This document shows positions 34,595-43,386 of a stretch of DNA of 64,000 nt, piece after piece (position 1 is the first letter of the stretch; each line of letters begins with the position of its first letter). This stretch comes from Microbacterium sp. MPKO10 (GTDB taxonomy: Bacteria; Actinomycetota; Actinomycetes; Actinomycetales; Microbacteriaceae), in contig NZ_JAPCHX010000001.1 in the NCBI RefSeq assembly GCF_026107415.2, forward strand, positions 434,001 through 498,000, given 5' to 3'. Position numbers and translations under genes: made by a program. The notes below the pieces were generated by a model. That model made no database searches and had not been told where the DNA came from. It saw nothing but the letters and a program-made list of their open reading frames with translations.

Positions 34595-35353
34595 TTACTT
34601 AGGGGCCATGCGGATGGCGCCGTCGAGGCGGATCGTCTCGCCGTTGAGGTAGCCGTTGTCGACGATGTGCTCGACGAGCCGGGCATATTCAACGGGCCGG
34701 CCGAGCCGAGAGGGGAACGGCACCTGCTGCCCGAGCGACTCCTGCGCGGGCTGCGGCAGGCCGGCAAGCATCGGCGTCTCCATGATTCCGGGGGCGATGG
34801 TCATGACCCGGATGCCGTAACGGGCGAGCTCCCGGGCAATCGGCAGCGTCATCGAGTGCACGCCGCCCTTCGACGCGGCATACGCCGGCTGCCCGATCTG
34901 CCCGTCGAATGCCGCCACAGAGGCCGTGCTCACGATGACGCCGCGCGAACCGTCGTCATCGGCATCCGTCTCGGCCATCGCGGCGGCCGCCAGCCGAATC
35001 ACGTTGAACGTGCCGATCAGGTTGACGTTCACGATCTTCGCGAAGGCATCGAGTTCGAGCGGCCCGTTCTTGCCGAGCACTTTCGCGGGCGGAGCGATGC
35101 CGGCGCAGTTGACGACGGTGCGCAGCGGGCCGAGCGCCGTTGCGGCATCCACGGCTTTCTGCACCTGTTCGGGGTTCGTCACGTCGGCGGCGACGAACTC
35201 CCCCTCGAGGGCCCGGGCCGTCTCTTTGCCGTCTGAAGACTCGAGGTCGACGATCACGACCTTGATTCCGCGGGATGACAGCCGCCTGGCCGTGGCATTG
35301 CCCAGTCCGGATGCCCCTCCCGTCACGAGTGCCGTTGTGCCGTCAAGCGTCAT
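34595..35353 (-). CDS. SDR oxidoreductase, 3-hydroxyacyl-CoA dehydrogenase type 2-like
   Basis: The 252-residue protein has [70 protein letters not shown] and [15 protein letters not shown]. The [11 protein letters not shown] and FDGQIGQxAYxASK blocks are characteristic of HSD17B10-type 3-hydroxyacyl-CoA dehydrogenases. It is first in a three-gene acyl-CoA operon, so the three products plausibly act in branched-chain or short-chain acyl-CoA oxidation. Confidence 0.9.
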   Translation of the reverse strand: MTLDGTTALVTGGASGLGNATARRLSSRGIKVVIVDLESSDGKETARALEGEFVAADVTNPEQVQKAVDAATALGPLRTVVNCAGIAPPAKVLGKNGPLELDAFAKIVNVNLIGTFNVIRLAAAAMAETDADDDGSRGVIVSTASVAAFDGQIGQPAYAASKGGVHSMTLPIARELARYGIRVMTIAPGIMETPMLAGLPQPAQESLGQQVPFPSRLGRPVEYARLVEHIVDNGYLNGETIRLDGAIRMAPK

Positions 35354-35799
35354 TGCCTACCTCCAAGCGTCGCAGCCGGTTACGGTGCGAGCCTATGCCG
35401 GGCGGCTGTGTGCTTCCACCTGTTGTCGCGAGATGACCGGATGCTGTCGCCCTGACGGCGCGCGCATTGTCGACGCCCTACAACCCCACGCCGGGAGCGC
35501 GCCGCCGCTCGTTCCCGTCGCGCCCCAACTCCACGCCGGGCGCTCCGCCGCCGCGATTCGGTCCCGCCGCGCGCCGCGCAGTCTCGCGTTCGACCCGCTG
35601 CATTCACCTCGTGCCTCGTCGTGCTCGCACCTCACGCATCGCCTTGTCCTCAAAGATGTCGCCGATTCTCGATGAATCGGGAACAACTGCCGCAAAGTAC
35701 TTGTTCGGCTAACTAAACCCTCTTCGCGGGAAATGCTTGAACTGACACATACGCCGTTAGACGCGAGAGACAAAACGTACACACGAAAGGAAAGAAACC
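35354..35799. other. Intergenic region with degenerate repeat and hairpin
   Basis: No convincing gene lies here; the open frames are Arg-rich shadows. At about 35477-35575 a GC-rich unit containing CACGCCGGG and GCGCCGCCG is repeated about twice. A perfect hairpin, CCGATTC (35662-35668) / GAATCGG (35674-35680), has a 5-nt loop and no T-run. The cupin gene promoter probably lies after 35700, where the sequence becomes AT-richer. Confidence 0.5.
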
Positions 35800-36390
35800 A
35801 TGTCACAGTCCAGCGACCGGATGCCGAAAGCGGCAGACGGTCTTTCACGCTCCGGAGCATCTCCGTCACTCCACACCGCGGATGTCGTTGGCCCCGACGA
35901 TCCGTCACGCGAGCTGTCAGTGCGTCGGCCGAACACCGACGACACGCTGCCTCACTACGGAGTGGTGGGCGACAACTACACGATTCTGTTAACCGGCGCC
36001 GACACAAACGGCAGGTACGCGCTGATCGATATGAATGTACCCGCCGGAGGAGGCCCGCCTCCGCACCGGCACGACTTCGAGGAGATGTTCCACGTGACCG
36101 AGGGAGAGATCGAGGTGACGTTCCGCGGGCACACGACTGTCGTGCAGGCTGGCGAGACGGTGAACATTCCCGCACGAGCGCCGCACTTCTTCCGGAACGC
36201 CTCCGAGCACAACGCACGAATGCTCGGCATGGTCACGCCGCCCGGTCTCGATGAGTACTTCTCGCTCTTCGGGACTCCGCTGCCGGGCCGCATGGCGATC
36301 GCGGATCTCACTGACGACGAAAAGCAGGAGTCCATGGCCGCAGCGATACAGCTCGGCCCCCGCTTCGCGATCGACAACATGACCGACTGA
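35800..36390 (+). CDS. Cupin-domain protein
   Basis: The 196-residue product has a single conserved barrel with cupin motif 1 GGGPPPHRHDFEEMFHVTEG (metal-binding His pair and Glu) and motif 2 around ETVNIPARAPHFFRN. The N-terminal 45 residues are disordered-looking. Cupins include dioxygenases and sensors; this one is not assignable further. An AAAGGAAAG site precedes the ATG. It converges on the MarR gene. Confidence 0.85.
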   Translation: MSQSSDRMPKAADGLSRSGASPSLHTADVVGPDDPSRELSVRRPNTDDTLPHYGVVGDNYTILLTGADTNGRYALIDMNVPAGGGPPPHRHDFEEMFHVTEGEIEVTFRGHTTVVQAGETVNIPARAPHFFRNASEHNARMLGMVTPPGLDEYFSLFGTPLPGRMAIADLTDDEKQESMAAAIQLGPRFAIDNMTD

Positions 36391-36424
36391 CCATACAGGC
36401 CACGAAGCAGCAAAAGTGACGCGG

Positions 36425-36904
36425 TCAGTTCCCCGCCCCAGCGGGGGACTCGACCGCCGTCAGGTTGCCCTCAAGACCCTCGAGCGCATCAAGAACGTCG
36501 GCTTTGCGAGGGCAATCCCACTCACCGACCGTCAGCTCTTCCAACTGCGCCCAGATGCGTTCGACGCTGCGCTTGAGCGGCACGCTGGCCTGCGTGGCCT
36601 CGATGATCGTCGAGCGACGGTCCGAGGGACTCGGCACGCGGCGCACGAAGCCGGCACGCTCCAGCCGCCGGACGGTGCGCGTCATCGTGGGGGCATCCGA
36701 GTCCAGTGAGCGCACGAGGTCGACCTGACGTTGCGGCCCCTCGTCCCAGAGCTTCATCATGAGCAGCTCTTGGCCCGGGTGCAGGCCCACCTCGCGCAGC
36801 AGCTGACCGGCGAGAGCCTTGTGCAGTCGTGCGACGCGAAAGATGGCGTGGCTGACGGGCCCCAGAGACGACACCGGCTGCGACGATGGCTTTTCGGTGG
36901 CCAC
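36425..36904 (-). CDS. MarR-family regulator
   Basis: The 159-residue product contains VGLHPGQELLMMKLWDEGPQ, QVDLVRSLDSDAPTMTRTVRRLERAGFV (landmark) and RRVPSPSDRRSTIIEAT, the wing with the conserved DxR. The GTG at 36904 follows GGAGGA with 4-nt spacing and fits the family length, so the longer frame to 37168 is rejected. It is divergent from the TetR gene at 37033. Confidence 0.87.
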   Translation of the reverse strand: MATEKPSSQPVSSLGPVSHAIFRVARLHKALAGQLLREVGLHPGQELLMMKLWDEGPQRQVDLVRSLDSDAPTMTRTVRRLERAGFVRRVPSPSDRRSTIIEATQASVPLKRSVERIWAQLEELTVGEWDCPRKADVLDALEGLEGNLTAVESPAGAGN

Positions 36905-37019
36905 GGTATCCTCCGACGAAACATCACGTCGTGGGCAAAACCCCGCGACTAGTTGTGCAGGCAATAATACCTTGGTCCCTCTACGCCGATGAGCGAGTCG
37001 CAGGTCTGCTGTGGGCGCG

Positions 37020-37025
37020 TAGGCT
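37020..37025 (+). promoter_or_regulatory. -10 element TAGGCT for leaderless TetR gene
   Basis: TAGGCT is followed by 7 nt and the GTG at 37033; no ribosome site is present. Confidence 0.4.
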
Positions 37026-37032
37026 GTTGCCT

Positions 37033-37656
37033 GTGGCCGAGTCACCGTCGAAACCTCGCCGAGGGCGCCCGCGCAAGACCCAGCGCGGCGACACCCGTGC
37101 AAGAATCGCGGATGCTGCTGCCGCAGAGTTCGCCGAGAAGGGCTACGAAACAGCATCCGTGCGCGCAATCGCCCGCCGCGCGGAGGTCGACTCTGCGCTC
37201 GTGCATCATTACTTCGACACGAAGGCCGCGCTCTTCGCCGAAGTCGTGAAGTTGCCGGTGCGTCCAGACCGCATCGTGAAGCAGGCTCTTGACGCTCCGC
37301 TCGAACGCCTGGGCGAGTCTCTGGTGCGCACGGTACTCTCGGCGTGGGAAGACCCGAAGGTGAAGCCCATTGGGGTCACCGTGCTCCGCTCTGCGATCAG
37401 CGGCTCGGCCACAGGCGGGCTGATTCGGCAGTTTCTGCTTCGAGAGTTGATGAGCGCTATTGCGTCGAGGCTCGAGAGCTCCGGAGTCCCGGCGTCAGAA
37501 GCCACGGTACGTGCCGAATTGGTGCTCACACAGATCGCTGGGGTCCTCATTCTGCGACATGTCGTGGGCGCCGATCCTCTCGCATCGCTTCCCGTCGACG
37601 CTGTGATTGCGCGCGTGGCTCCCGCGGTGCAGCTGCACATTGACGGCCTCGAGTAA
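37033..37656 (+). CDS. TetR-family regulator
   Basis: The 207-residue product has a basic AT-hook-like start (KPRRGRPRKTQRG), a TetR HTH (RIADAAAAEFAEKGYETASV, AIARRAEVDSALVHHYF) and a TetR_C_17-like ligand domain (VKPIGVTVLRSAISGS). The GTG start is chosen from a -10 element 7 nt upstream; the frame continues to 36886. The ABC transporter genes start 234 bp downstream, and this protein is a likely regulator of them. Confidence 0.85.
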   Translation: MAESPSKPRRGRPRKTQRGDTRARIADAAAAEFAEKGYETASVRAIARRAEVDSALVHHYFDTKAALFAEVVKLPVRPDRIVKQALDAPLERLGESLVRTVLSAWEDPKVKPIGVTVLRSAISGSATGGLIRQFLLRELMSAIASRLESSGVPASEATVRAELVLTQIAGVLILRHVVGADPLASLPVDAVIARVAPAVQLHIDGLE

Positions 37657-37890
37657 ACCACCCCGGCACAGACCACCACGCGCGAACTCGAGAGCTTCCG
37701 GAGGGCGCCGCAACCGGTCATCCATTCGGAGTTGCCCCGACTGTAACGGCGTGTCCCCGCCAACACGCCGGAACGGACTCACGATCTCCGAATGCTTGAA
37801 CACAACGACGACGCGTGATGGCGTCGCACACACGGCGTGAGGCAGCACACTGCTTGACGCACAACCCCACAGAGGCGTTTAATTCATCAC

Positions 37891-38808
37891 ATGGTGAATA
37901 ATGCGATTGAGGCACGCGGTCTGACTGTCCGTCGGGGCCGCACAACGGTGCTCGACGGCCTCGACCTCACGGTGCCGCGGGGCGCGATCGTCGGTCTGCT
38001 CGGCCCCAGTGGGAGCGGAAAGACGACGCTCATGCGCGCCATCGTCGGCGTGCAGATCGTGCGCGGAGGAGAGATCACCGTGCTCGGCGAGCGCGCGGGC
38101 TCGGCACCATTGCGTCAGCGCGTCGGTTACATGACACAGCAAGCGAGTATTTACGACGACCTCACAGTGCGCCAGAACCTGCGATATTTCGCGCGTGTGC
38201 AGGGCGCACCAGCATCCGATATCGATCGCGTGATTGAACGCACAGACCTCACCGGGCAATCCGACCAGCTCGCCCGGACACTCTCCGGCGGCCAGGCCAA
38301 CCGCGTCTCGCTGGCTGCGGCGATGCTCGGCTCCCCCGACCTGCTCGTGCTCGACGAGCCGACGGTCGGACTCGACCCTGTGCTGCGCGCCGACCTCTGG
38401 GCGATCTTTCGTCGCATCACTGACGACGGCGCAACGTTGCTTGTCTCGAGCCACGTCATGGATGAAGCGACGCGCTGCGACCGCCTCCTGCTTATGCGAG
38501 GCGGCGACATCATTGGCGACACCACGCCGAGCGAACTGCTCGAAAGCACCGGGGCGACGTCGGCCGAAGATGCATTCTTGCGCGTGATCGAAGCCAGCGA
38601 AAAGATGCCGGATGCTGCTGGGCAGCCTGCAGCATCCGGCAACTCTCGAGACGACAACGCACCGCCTCACGCCTCGCACCCCGACGCCCAGAGTCCGGAC
38701 AGCCGACGAACAGGCCAGCGCCTATCAGAACCCGCGGGGCCAGCGGAGCCCGCCAAAGCAGACAAACCTCACGGCCGCCACGGACGCCACGCGGGAGGTG
38801 CACAATGA
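37891..38808 (+). CDS. ABC transporter ATP-binding protein
   Basis: The 305-residue product has Walker A (GPSGSGKTT), GYMTQQASIYDDLTVRQNL (Q-loop), signature LSGGQANRVSLA, Walker B (LLVLDEPTVGLD) and H-loop (SSHVMDEATRCDRL). It belongs to the ABC-2 exporter ATPases. The last 75 residues are an unusual Pro/Ala/His-rich tail (HGRHGRHAGGAQ) with an inverted pair of genome-signature octamers at 38607-38640. The permease gene overlaps by 4 nt. Confidence 0.9.
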   Translation: MVNNAIEARGLTVRRGRTTVLDGLDLTVPRGAIVGLLGPSGSGKTTLMRAIVGVQIVRGGEITVLGERAGSAPLRQRVGYMTQQASIYDDLTVRQNLRYFARVQGAPASDIDRVIERTDLTGQSDQLARTLSGGQANRVSLAAAMLGSPDLLVLDEPTVGLDPVLRADLWAIFRRITDDGATLLVSSHVMDEATRCDRLLLMRGGDIIGDTTPSELLESTGATSAEDAFLRVIEASEKMPDAAGQPAASGNSRDDNAPPHASHPDAQSPDSRRTGQRLSEPAGPAEPAKADKPHGRHGRHAGGAQ

Positions 38809-39539
38809 ACCCGATGCGAACGCTCGCCACCGCGGGCCGCGTGCTGATGCAAATCCGCCACGACCCGCGCACGATTGGCCTTCTGCTCATTGTGCCGAGC
38901 CTGCTGATCGGTCTCGTCGCCTGGATCTTCGACGAGACGCCCGTCTTCGCCGATATCGGCCCCGCGATGCTCGCGTTGTTTCCGTTCATCGTGATGTTTC
39001 TCGTGACAAGCATCGGCACTCTCCGCGAGCGGCGAAGCGGCACACTCGAGCGCCTGCTGTCGATGCCGCTCGGCCGCGGAGACTTCATCCTCGGCTACAC
39101 TCTCGCGTTCGGGCTGCTCGCCGTCGCGCAGACAGCCATCGCCGTCGCGTATGCGACGTGGGTGTGCGGACTCGAGATCGAGGGGTCGATCGGGATGCTG
39201 TTCGTCGTCGCCATCGCTGATGCACTGCTCGGCACGGCGCTCGGCCTACTGGCCAGCGCGTTCGCCCGCACAGAGTTTCAGGTTGTGCAGTTCATGCCCG
39301 TCTTCGTGTTTCCGCAGATCCTTCTCGGCGGCATCTTCCTGCCGCGCGATCAGCTGCCCGATGTGCTCGAGGTGGTCGGCGACTGGCTTCCGCTGTCGCA
39401 TGCGATCGACGCACTCACCGCCGTATCGACGGGCGACGAAGACGCGGGCTACGTCTGGTTGCGCATTCTATTCATCGCCTGCTGGATCATCGGCGCCATC
39501 GTTATCGGCTCGCTAACATTGCGCCGTCGTACGCCATAG
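38805..39539 (+). CDS. ABC-2 type exporter permease
   Basis: The 244-residue product has six hydrophobic segments. MLALFPFIVMFLVTSIGTLRE followed by RSGTLERLLSMPLGRGDFI (the cytoplasmic coupling loop) and GGIFLPRDQLPDVLEVVGDWLP with HAIDALTAVST are typical of ABC2_membrane permeases. It forms the exporter with the upstream ATPase, whose last codons it overlaps (ATGA). Confidence 0.9.
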   Translation: MNPMRTLATAGRVLMQIRHDPRTIGLLLIVPSLLIGLVAWIFDETPVFADIGPAMLALFPFIVMFLVTSIGTLRERRSGTLERLLSMPLGRGDFILGYTLAFGLLAVAQTAIAVAYATWVCGLEIEGSIGMLFVVAIADALLGTALGLLASAFARTEFQVVQFMPVFVFPQILLGGIFLPRDQLPDVLEVVGDWLPLSHAIDALTAVSTGDEDAGYVWLRILFIACWIIGAIVIGSLTLRRRTP

Positions 39540-39635
39540 CGTCAGCGAACACACAGCGAGGCAACGCGCACAGGGCAAACTGGGTGACCGCAGCTAATGT
39601 CGAAGCAGCGACAGCACAATGCGAGGCGAGAAATC

Positions 39636-40383
39636 ATGACAGTAGAAGAACCCGTAGCTCTTATCACCGCGAGTGGCGCTGGAATCGGCGAAGCGATTGC
39701 GCGACGATTGGCAGCAGATGGGATGCGCGTTGTCGTCTCTGACGTCGATGATCACTCAGGGCGCGCCGTTGCCGACGACATCAATTCCTCGGGCGGTCAG
39801 GCGCTTTATGTGCACACCGATGTCTCTGATGAAGACGAGGTAGCGGCGCTCATCGCCACAACAATCGAGCATTTCGGGGCGGCTCGACTTCGCTGTCAAC
39901 AACGCAGGGCTCGGAGCCATGCCCAAGCGGCTGTCAGAGGTCACCGCTACGGAGTGGGATCGCGCAATCAACGTCACCCTCCGCGGAACATGGCTCTCGA
40001 TGAAAGCTGGGCTCACTCATTTTCTCGCGAATGGCGGAGGTTCTATTGTGAACATCGCCTCGATCGCCGGGCTTCAGCCGACACCTCAGCTGACGCCATA
40101 CGGCGCGAGCAAACACGGAGTGGTCTCGCTCACGCACAGTGCTGCGTCCGAGTACGCCGCAGATGGCATTCGGATCAATGCGGTAGCGCCGGGGCCCATT
40201 GAGACAGCATCCTTGGCGTCTCTTCCCGATTCAGCGCGGGAGAGGTATGCCAGCGACGTTCCCATGAAGCGTCTCGGGCGCCCGTCTGAGATCGCGGCGG
40301 CTGCGGCGTGGTTGCTGTCAGATGAAGCGTCGTTCATCACCGGCGTCGTTCTGCCCGTCGATGGCGGAACTCTCAGCGCCTAA
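39636..40383 (+). pseudogene. SDR oxidoreductase with a single-base frameshift
   Basis: The N-terminal frame from ATG 39636 reads LITASGAGIGEAIARRLAAD and ATTIEHFG, then loses homology. The C-terminal frame resumes as DFAVNNAGLGAMPKRLSE and continues through SIVNIASIAGLQ, YGASK and ITGVVLPVDGGTLSA to 40383. Removing one G from the GGGG at 39876-39879 restores one continuous frame of about 248 residues. It is either a recent pseudogene or a homopolymer sequencing error. Confidence 0.8.
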
Positions 40384-40394
40384 GCCCTTCGACC

Positions 40395-40964
40395 TCAGTG
40401 CACTCGCACGGTCGGGAGACCTGGCGCGTTCCAGCCGAAGAGCGTCAGATGCCAGAGCCCGGGCCGTTTGCGCGACGGATCGATCAGGCCGTTGGCTCCC
40501 GCCGCAACGAGCGCATCGCGCACGCGCCACGAGGGCGGTGTACGCCCCGCGGCGACGTCGGCTTGCCAGTCCGCAGCGGCACGCCTGGGGTTGATACCGA
40601 GGGATGCCGCCGCAGCAGCATCCCGAAGGTCGACAATGTTCGACGCGGCGACGTCGAATCCCACAACCTCGAGCTCCCGTGCACGGCTCGCCGCATGGGC
40701 GATCATGGCTGCAGCGACTCCCTCTTTCGACGAGCTGAGATACAGCGTCGGCTGATCTGCCCGGGAATATCGCCCGGCGCTACGCGAACCGGCAAGTGCG
40801 TCACCTCGGTGCAGCGGATCGATCGCTCGCCAGAATATGCCTCGCACGCTGCAGAATCCGTCGGCGCCCTTCTGGACGACCGGGCCTGACGATGAACCTG
40901 CAGGATCTGAGGATCGGTCCACGTTGATCCCCTTCCTCCTTCGCGCCGACGCATCGGCACTCAT
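40395..40964 (-). CDS. RES-domain protein (putative NAD+-degrading toxin)
   Basis: The 189-residue product contains FWRAIDPLHRGDAL, GRYSRADQPTLYLSSSKEGV, VVGFDVAASNIVDLRD and a late ANGLIDPSRKRPGLWHLTLF, the RES-domain layout with Arg, Glu and Ser at the family positions. RES toxins phosphorolyse NAD+ and are normally encoded next to a Xre/MbcA antitoxin. No antitoxin gene is adjacent: the upstream neighbour on this strand is intergenic and the downstream one is the convergent SDR relic. It may have a non-toxic role or be an orphan. Confidence 0.72.
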   Translation of the reverse strand: MSADASARRRKGINVDRSSDPAGSSSGPVVQKGADGFCSVRGIFWRAIDPLHRGDALAGSRSAGRYSRADQPTLYLSSSKEGVAAAMIAHAASRARELEVVGFDVAASNIVDLRDAAAAASLGINPRRAAADWQADVAAGRTPPSWRVRDALVAAGANGLIDPSRKRPGLWHLTLFGWNAPGLPTVRVH

Positions 40965-41111
40965 GCTCGCCGCCGCGGTTTCTGCCAGTTCGGCGCCGAT
41001 CTACTCATACATGTCGTCGCCGTCACTCAGCTTGCCAGACGACGCCCACACACGGGTGGTACTCTGACCGCGTTCCCATCTGAGGCCCACGCCTTCGACC
41101 CCGAGGTCACC

Positions 41112-41405
41112 ATGCTGCAGTACATCGAATTTCTCGCGCGGTTCTTCACCGCCGCGTTCGAGCTGTCTGCTGCCGACCACACGCTGTGGGAACTCGCGCT
41201 CGTCGCTGCCATCGGGCTTGCTGGCACCGCCGTCGTTGTCACCGCGCGCACGAGCTTCGCTCCTGCGGTCACAGCGGGAACGCCGCGCACCAGCAGCATC
41301 CTGCCACCGCGCGACACCTCACGCATGCTCGCACAGAGCGCACCGGATGCTGCCGGCAAACCGCGCCCGCGAGCTCCGGGTCTGGTCACCGCGACCGTCG
41401 CCTAA
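41112..41405 (+). CDS. DUF6412-like small membrane protein
   Basis: The 97-residue product has two hydrophobic segments (residues 3-20 and 27-46) and the C-terminal signature LAQSAPDAAGKPRPRAPG, which I recall as the hallmark of DUF6412, a family encoded beside a second YidC in many actinobacteria. The yidC-like gene starts 124 bp downstream. It is probably an accessory of that insertase; the function is not known. Confidence 0.7.
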   Translation: MLQYIEFLARFFTAAFELSAADHTLWELALVAAIGLAGTAVVVTARTSFAPAVTAGTPRTSSILPPRDTSRMLAQSAPDAAGKPRPRAPGLVTATVA

Positions 41406-41528
41406 CGCGCCGCAGCATATCTGCGTGCCACCGCGTTCTGTATCGCCACGCTGCGCCCTGCGCACGACGCTGGCCACAGCATCCGCCGACGGTCACACGG
41501 TACCCACCCGACTCGTCGAAAGTGACAC

Positions 41529-42347
41529 ATGAACATCTACGAATTCGCGCCCATCGCGTGGCTCATCAACATCGCCCACACCGTCCTCACATTCCTGAGC
41601 GACCTCATCGAACCCGTCGTCGGCGGAGCCAGCGCGGCTCTTGCCGTCATGCTGCTCACGATCATCGTGCGCGCATGCCTCATTCCGGTCGGCCGTTCGC
41701 AGGTCAAGGCGCAGATCGATAGACAGCGCATCGCCCCGCAGCTGCAGGCGCTGCAGAAGAAGTACAAGAAGAAGCCCGAGGTGCTGCAGCGCAAGACCAT
41801 GGAGCTGTACCAGAAAGAGAAGGTCTCGCCGATGGCGGGCTGCCTGCCGATGCTGGCGCAGATGCCCGTGCTCATGGCCGTGTACGGGCTCTTCCTCGTG
41901 CCGACCATCGGCGGCGAATCGAACGATTTGCTGACGCATTCGTTCTTCGGCACTCAGCTCGGCGACAGCCTCGTGCTGCAGATTCAGTCCGGCTCGGTGA
42001 CGGTCACCTCGGGAATCATGTACGCAATCATCGTTGTCATCATCGCCGTTGTGGCGCAGGCCTCGCGCAAGATCCTGATGCCGCCGACTCCCGCCCCCAC
42101 TCAGCGCGCCGAGCCCGCACCGGGAATGCCGCAGATGCCGGATATGACGAAGATCACCAAGGTGCTCAGCTTCATGCCGTTCATGACGGCGATCATCGCC
42201 ACGTTCGTGCCGCTCGCCGCCGCGCTCTACCTTCTTGTCACGGTGTCATGGACCCTCGGCGAGCGCGTCGTTCTGCGCAAGCTGATGGGTGCCGACAAGC
42301 CGTCAGACGGCACGGATGCTGTGGAGGCGAAGCCGAAGGCCGCGTAG
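41529..42347 (+). CDS. YidC/Oxa1-family membrane protein insertase (short paralogue)
   Basis: The 272-residue product has five hydrophobic segments and the conserved VMLLTIIVRACLIPVGRSQ segment with a groove Arg, the charged coiled loop ALQKKYKKKPEVLQRKTMEL, and SPMAGCLPMLAQMPVLMAVY. It lacks the Arg-rich tail of the main actinobacterial YidC and is located away from rpmH/rnpA, so it is likely a second insertase. It acts in the cytoplasmic membrane. The preceding DUF6412-like gene is its usual partner. Confidence 0.88.
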   Translation: MNIYEFAPIAWLINIAHTVLTFLSDLIEPVVGGASAALAVMLLTIIVRACLIPVGRSQVKAQIDRQRIAPQLQALQKKYKKKPEVLQRKTMELYQKEKVSPMAGCLPMLAQMPVLMAVYGLFLVPTIGGESNDLLTHSFFGTQLGDSLVLQIQSGSVTVTSGIMYAIIVVIIAVVAQASRKILMPPTPAPTQRAEPAPGMPQMPDMTKITKVLSFMPFMTAIIATFVPLAAALYLLVTVSWTLGERVVLRKLMGADKPSDGTDAVEAKPKAA

Positions 42348-42424
42348 CAGCAGCCCCACCCGCGCCTGTGCCGTGTCCCGAGAATCGGGCAGTGGAACGC
42401 GCGACTGCGAGCGCACGCGCAGAC

Positions 42425-42448
42425 GCAGGTGCAGGTGCAGGTGCAGGT
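42425..42448. repeat. GCAGGT hexanucleotide repeat (4 units)
   Basis: Four uninterrupted GCAGGT units lie in the 254-bp spacer between yidC-like and the FCD regulator. No gene is evident in this spacer. The repeat marks the left boundary of the C1 cluster. Confidence 0.85.
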
Positions 42449-42601
42449 GCGAGAAGTGTGACGCTGCGGACAAGTTGCCACCGCACACCTGCCGATCTTG
42501 TCCGCAACGCCACACTTTCTCTGCAACGGCATCGGAACACAGGAGCCGCAGTCCAGTTCTTGGGGCTCGCACACGCTCGCAACACGACACGAGCGTCGAC
42601 G

Positions 42602-43327
42602 TCAGTTCACAAGCACCTGCCGGATTTCGCTCCAGAAGCCGGTCACATGGGCGCGCGCTACGTCCTCTGCCGCATCAGGGTCGCCGTCGATGATCGCGGT
42701 CAGTAGACCACGATGCTCGTCAACGGCTTCATCCAGCCTCTGCACCCGCTCGAGGCCGAGGAACCACAGTCGCAAACTCAGAGTGAGATACTCAGTCAAG
42801 GTCGACTGAAGGTAGCGGTTGTGGGTGGCACGGTGAACATGTTGGTGCACACGCTGGTCACGCCGGATCAGATCACGCTGGCTCGTGGCCCCCGACTCGA
42901 GGCTCGCGCGCAGCGTGGCCATGGCCTCCCGGTCGGCTGCTTCGGCTCGATCGGCAGCCAGCCGCGCCGCCAACGCCTCGAGCGGGACGCGCACTTCTGA
43001 AACACGCGCCAGGTCGCGCACGTCCACCGGCGCAACGATGGTCCCGCGCCGCGCGTAAATCTCAATCAGCCCTTCGCCGCCGAGCCGCCTGATCGCCTCT
43101 CGCACCGGAGTGCGCCCGAGCGCCAGCTGCGTCATCAGGCCCCGTTCGTCCAATGCCGTACCCGGCTCCAATTGAAGGGTGACGATCAGGTCGCGGATGC
43201 GGTAATAGGCGATGTCAGAGAGCGATGTTGCGCGCGCGTCAGGTGGTGGCAGCACAGTCAGAGCGGCCCAGGGTGCCCCCGCCGTCTCTTGCCCGTCAGC
43301 CTCGGACTCCAATGTCGCACGAACCAT
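42602..43327 (-). CDS. GntR/FCD-family regulator of the C1 cluster
   Basis: The 241-residue product has a GntR winged helix (YYRIRDLIVTLQLEPGTALDE landmark, LALGRTPVREAIRRLGGEGL) and an FCD domain with metal-ligand-like Asp/His positions (RDQRVHQHVHRATHN, VDEHRGLLTAI). ATG 43327 has a GGAGGAA site; the upstream extension to 43402 is rejected. It is divergent from the FAD/GcvT gene across 59 bp with a CTGATA/TATCAG inverted repeat, so it likely controls the demethylation genes. Confidence 0.87.
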   Translation of the reverse strand: MVRATLESEADGQETAGAPWAALTVLPPPDARATSLSDIAYYRIRDLIVTLQLEPGTALDERGLMTQLALGRTPVREAIRRLGGEGLIEIYARRGTIVAPVDVRDLARVSEVRVPLEALAARLAADRAEAADREAMATLRASLESGATSQRDLIRRDQRVHQHVHRATHNRYLQSTLTEYLTLSLRLWFLGLERVQRLDEAVDEHRGLLTAIIDGDPDAAEDVARAHVTGFWSEIRQVLVN

Positions 43328-43343
43328 GGCCAATTCCTCCACG

Positions 43344-43366
43344 CTGATATATCTTGAGAGTATCAG
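43344..43366. promoter_or_regulatory. Candidate FCD-regulator operator CTGATA-N11-TATCAG
   Basis: A perfect 6-bp inverted repeat with 11-bp spacer in the divergent promoter region between the FCD regulator and the FAD/GcvT gene. Confidence 0.42.
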
Positions 43367-43386
43367 GCGGAGGGCAGGAGGTCGCC

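Noticed and set aside
35380-35675. Overlapping ORFs of 75-83 codons in the 35.4-35.8 kb spacer
   Set aside because: Arg/Ala/Pro-rich translations in several frames, no ribosome site, and repeat-driven composition typical of GC-rich shadows.
42303-42590. ORFs between yidC-like and the FCD regulator
   Set aside because: Their His-Leu or Arg repeats are translations of the GCAGGT repeat and Arg-rich GC sequence, without start signals.
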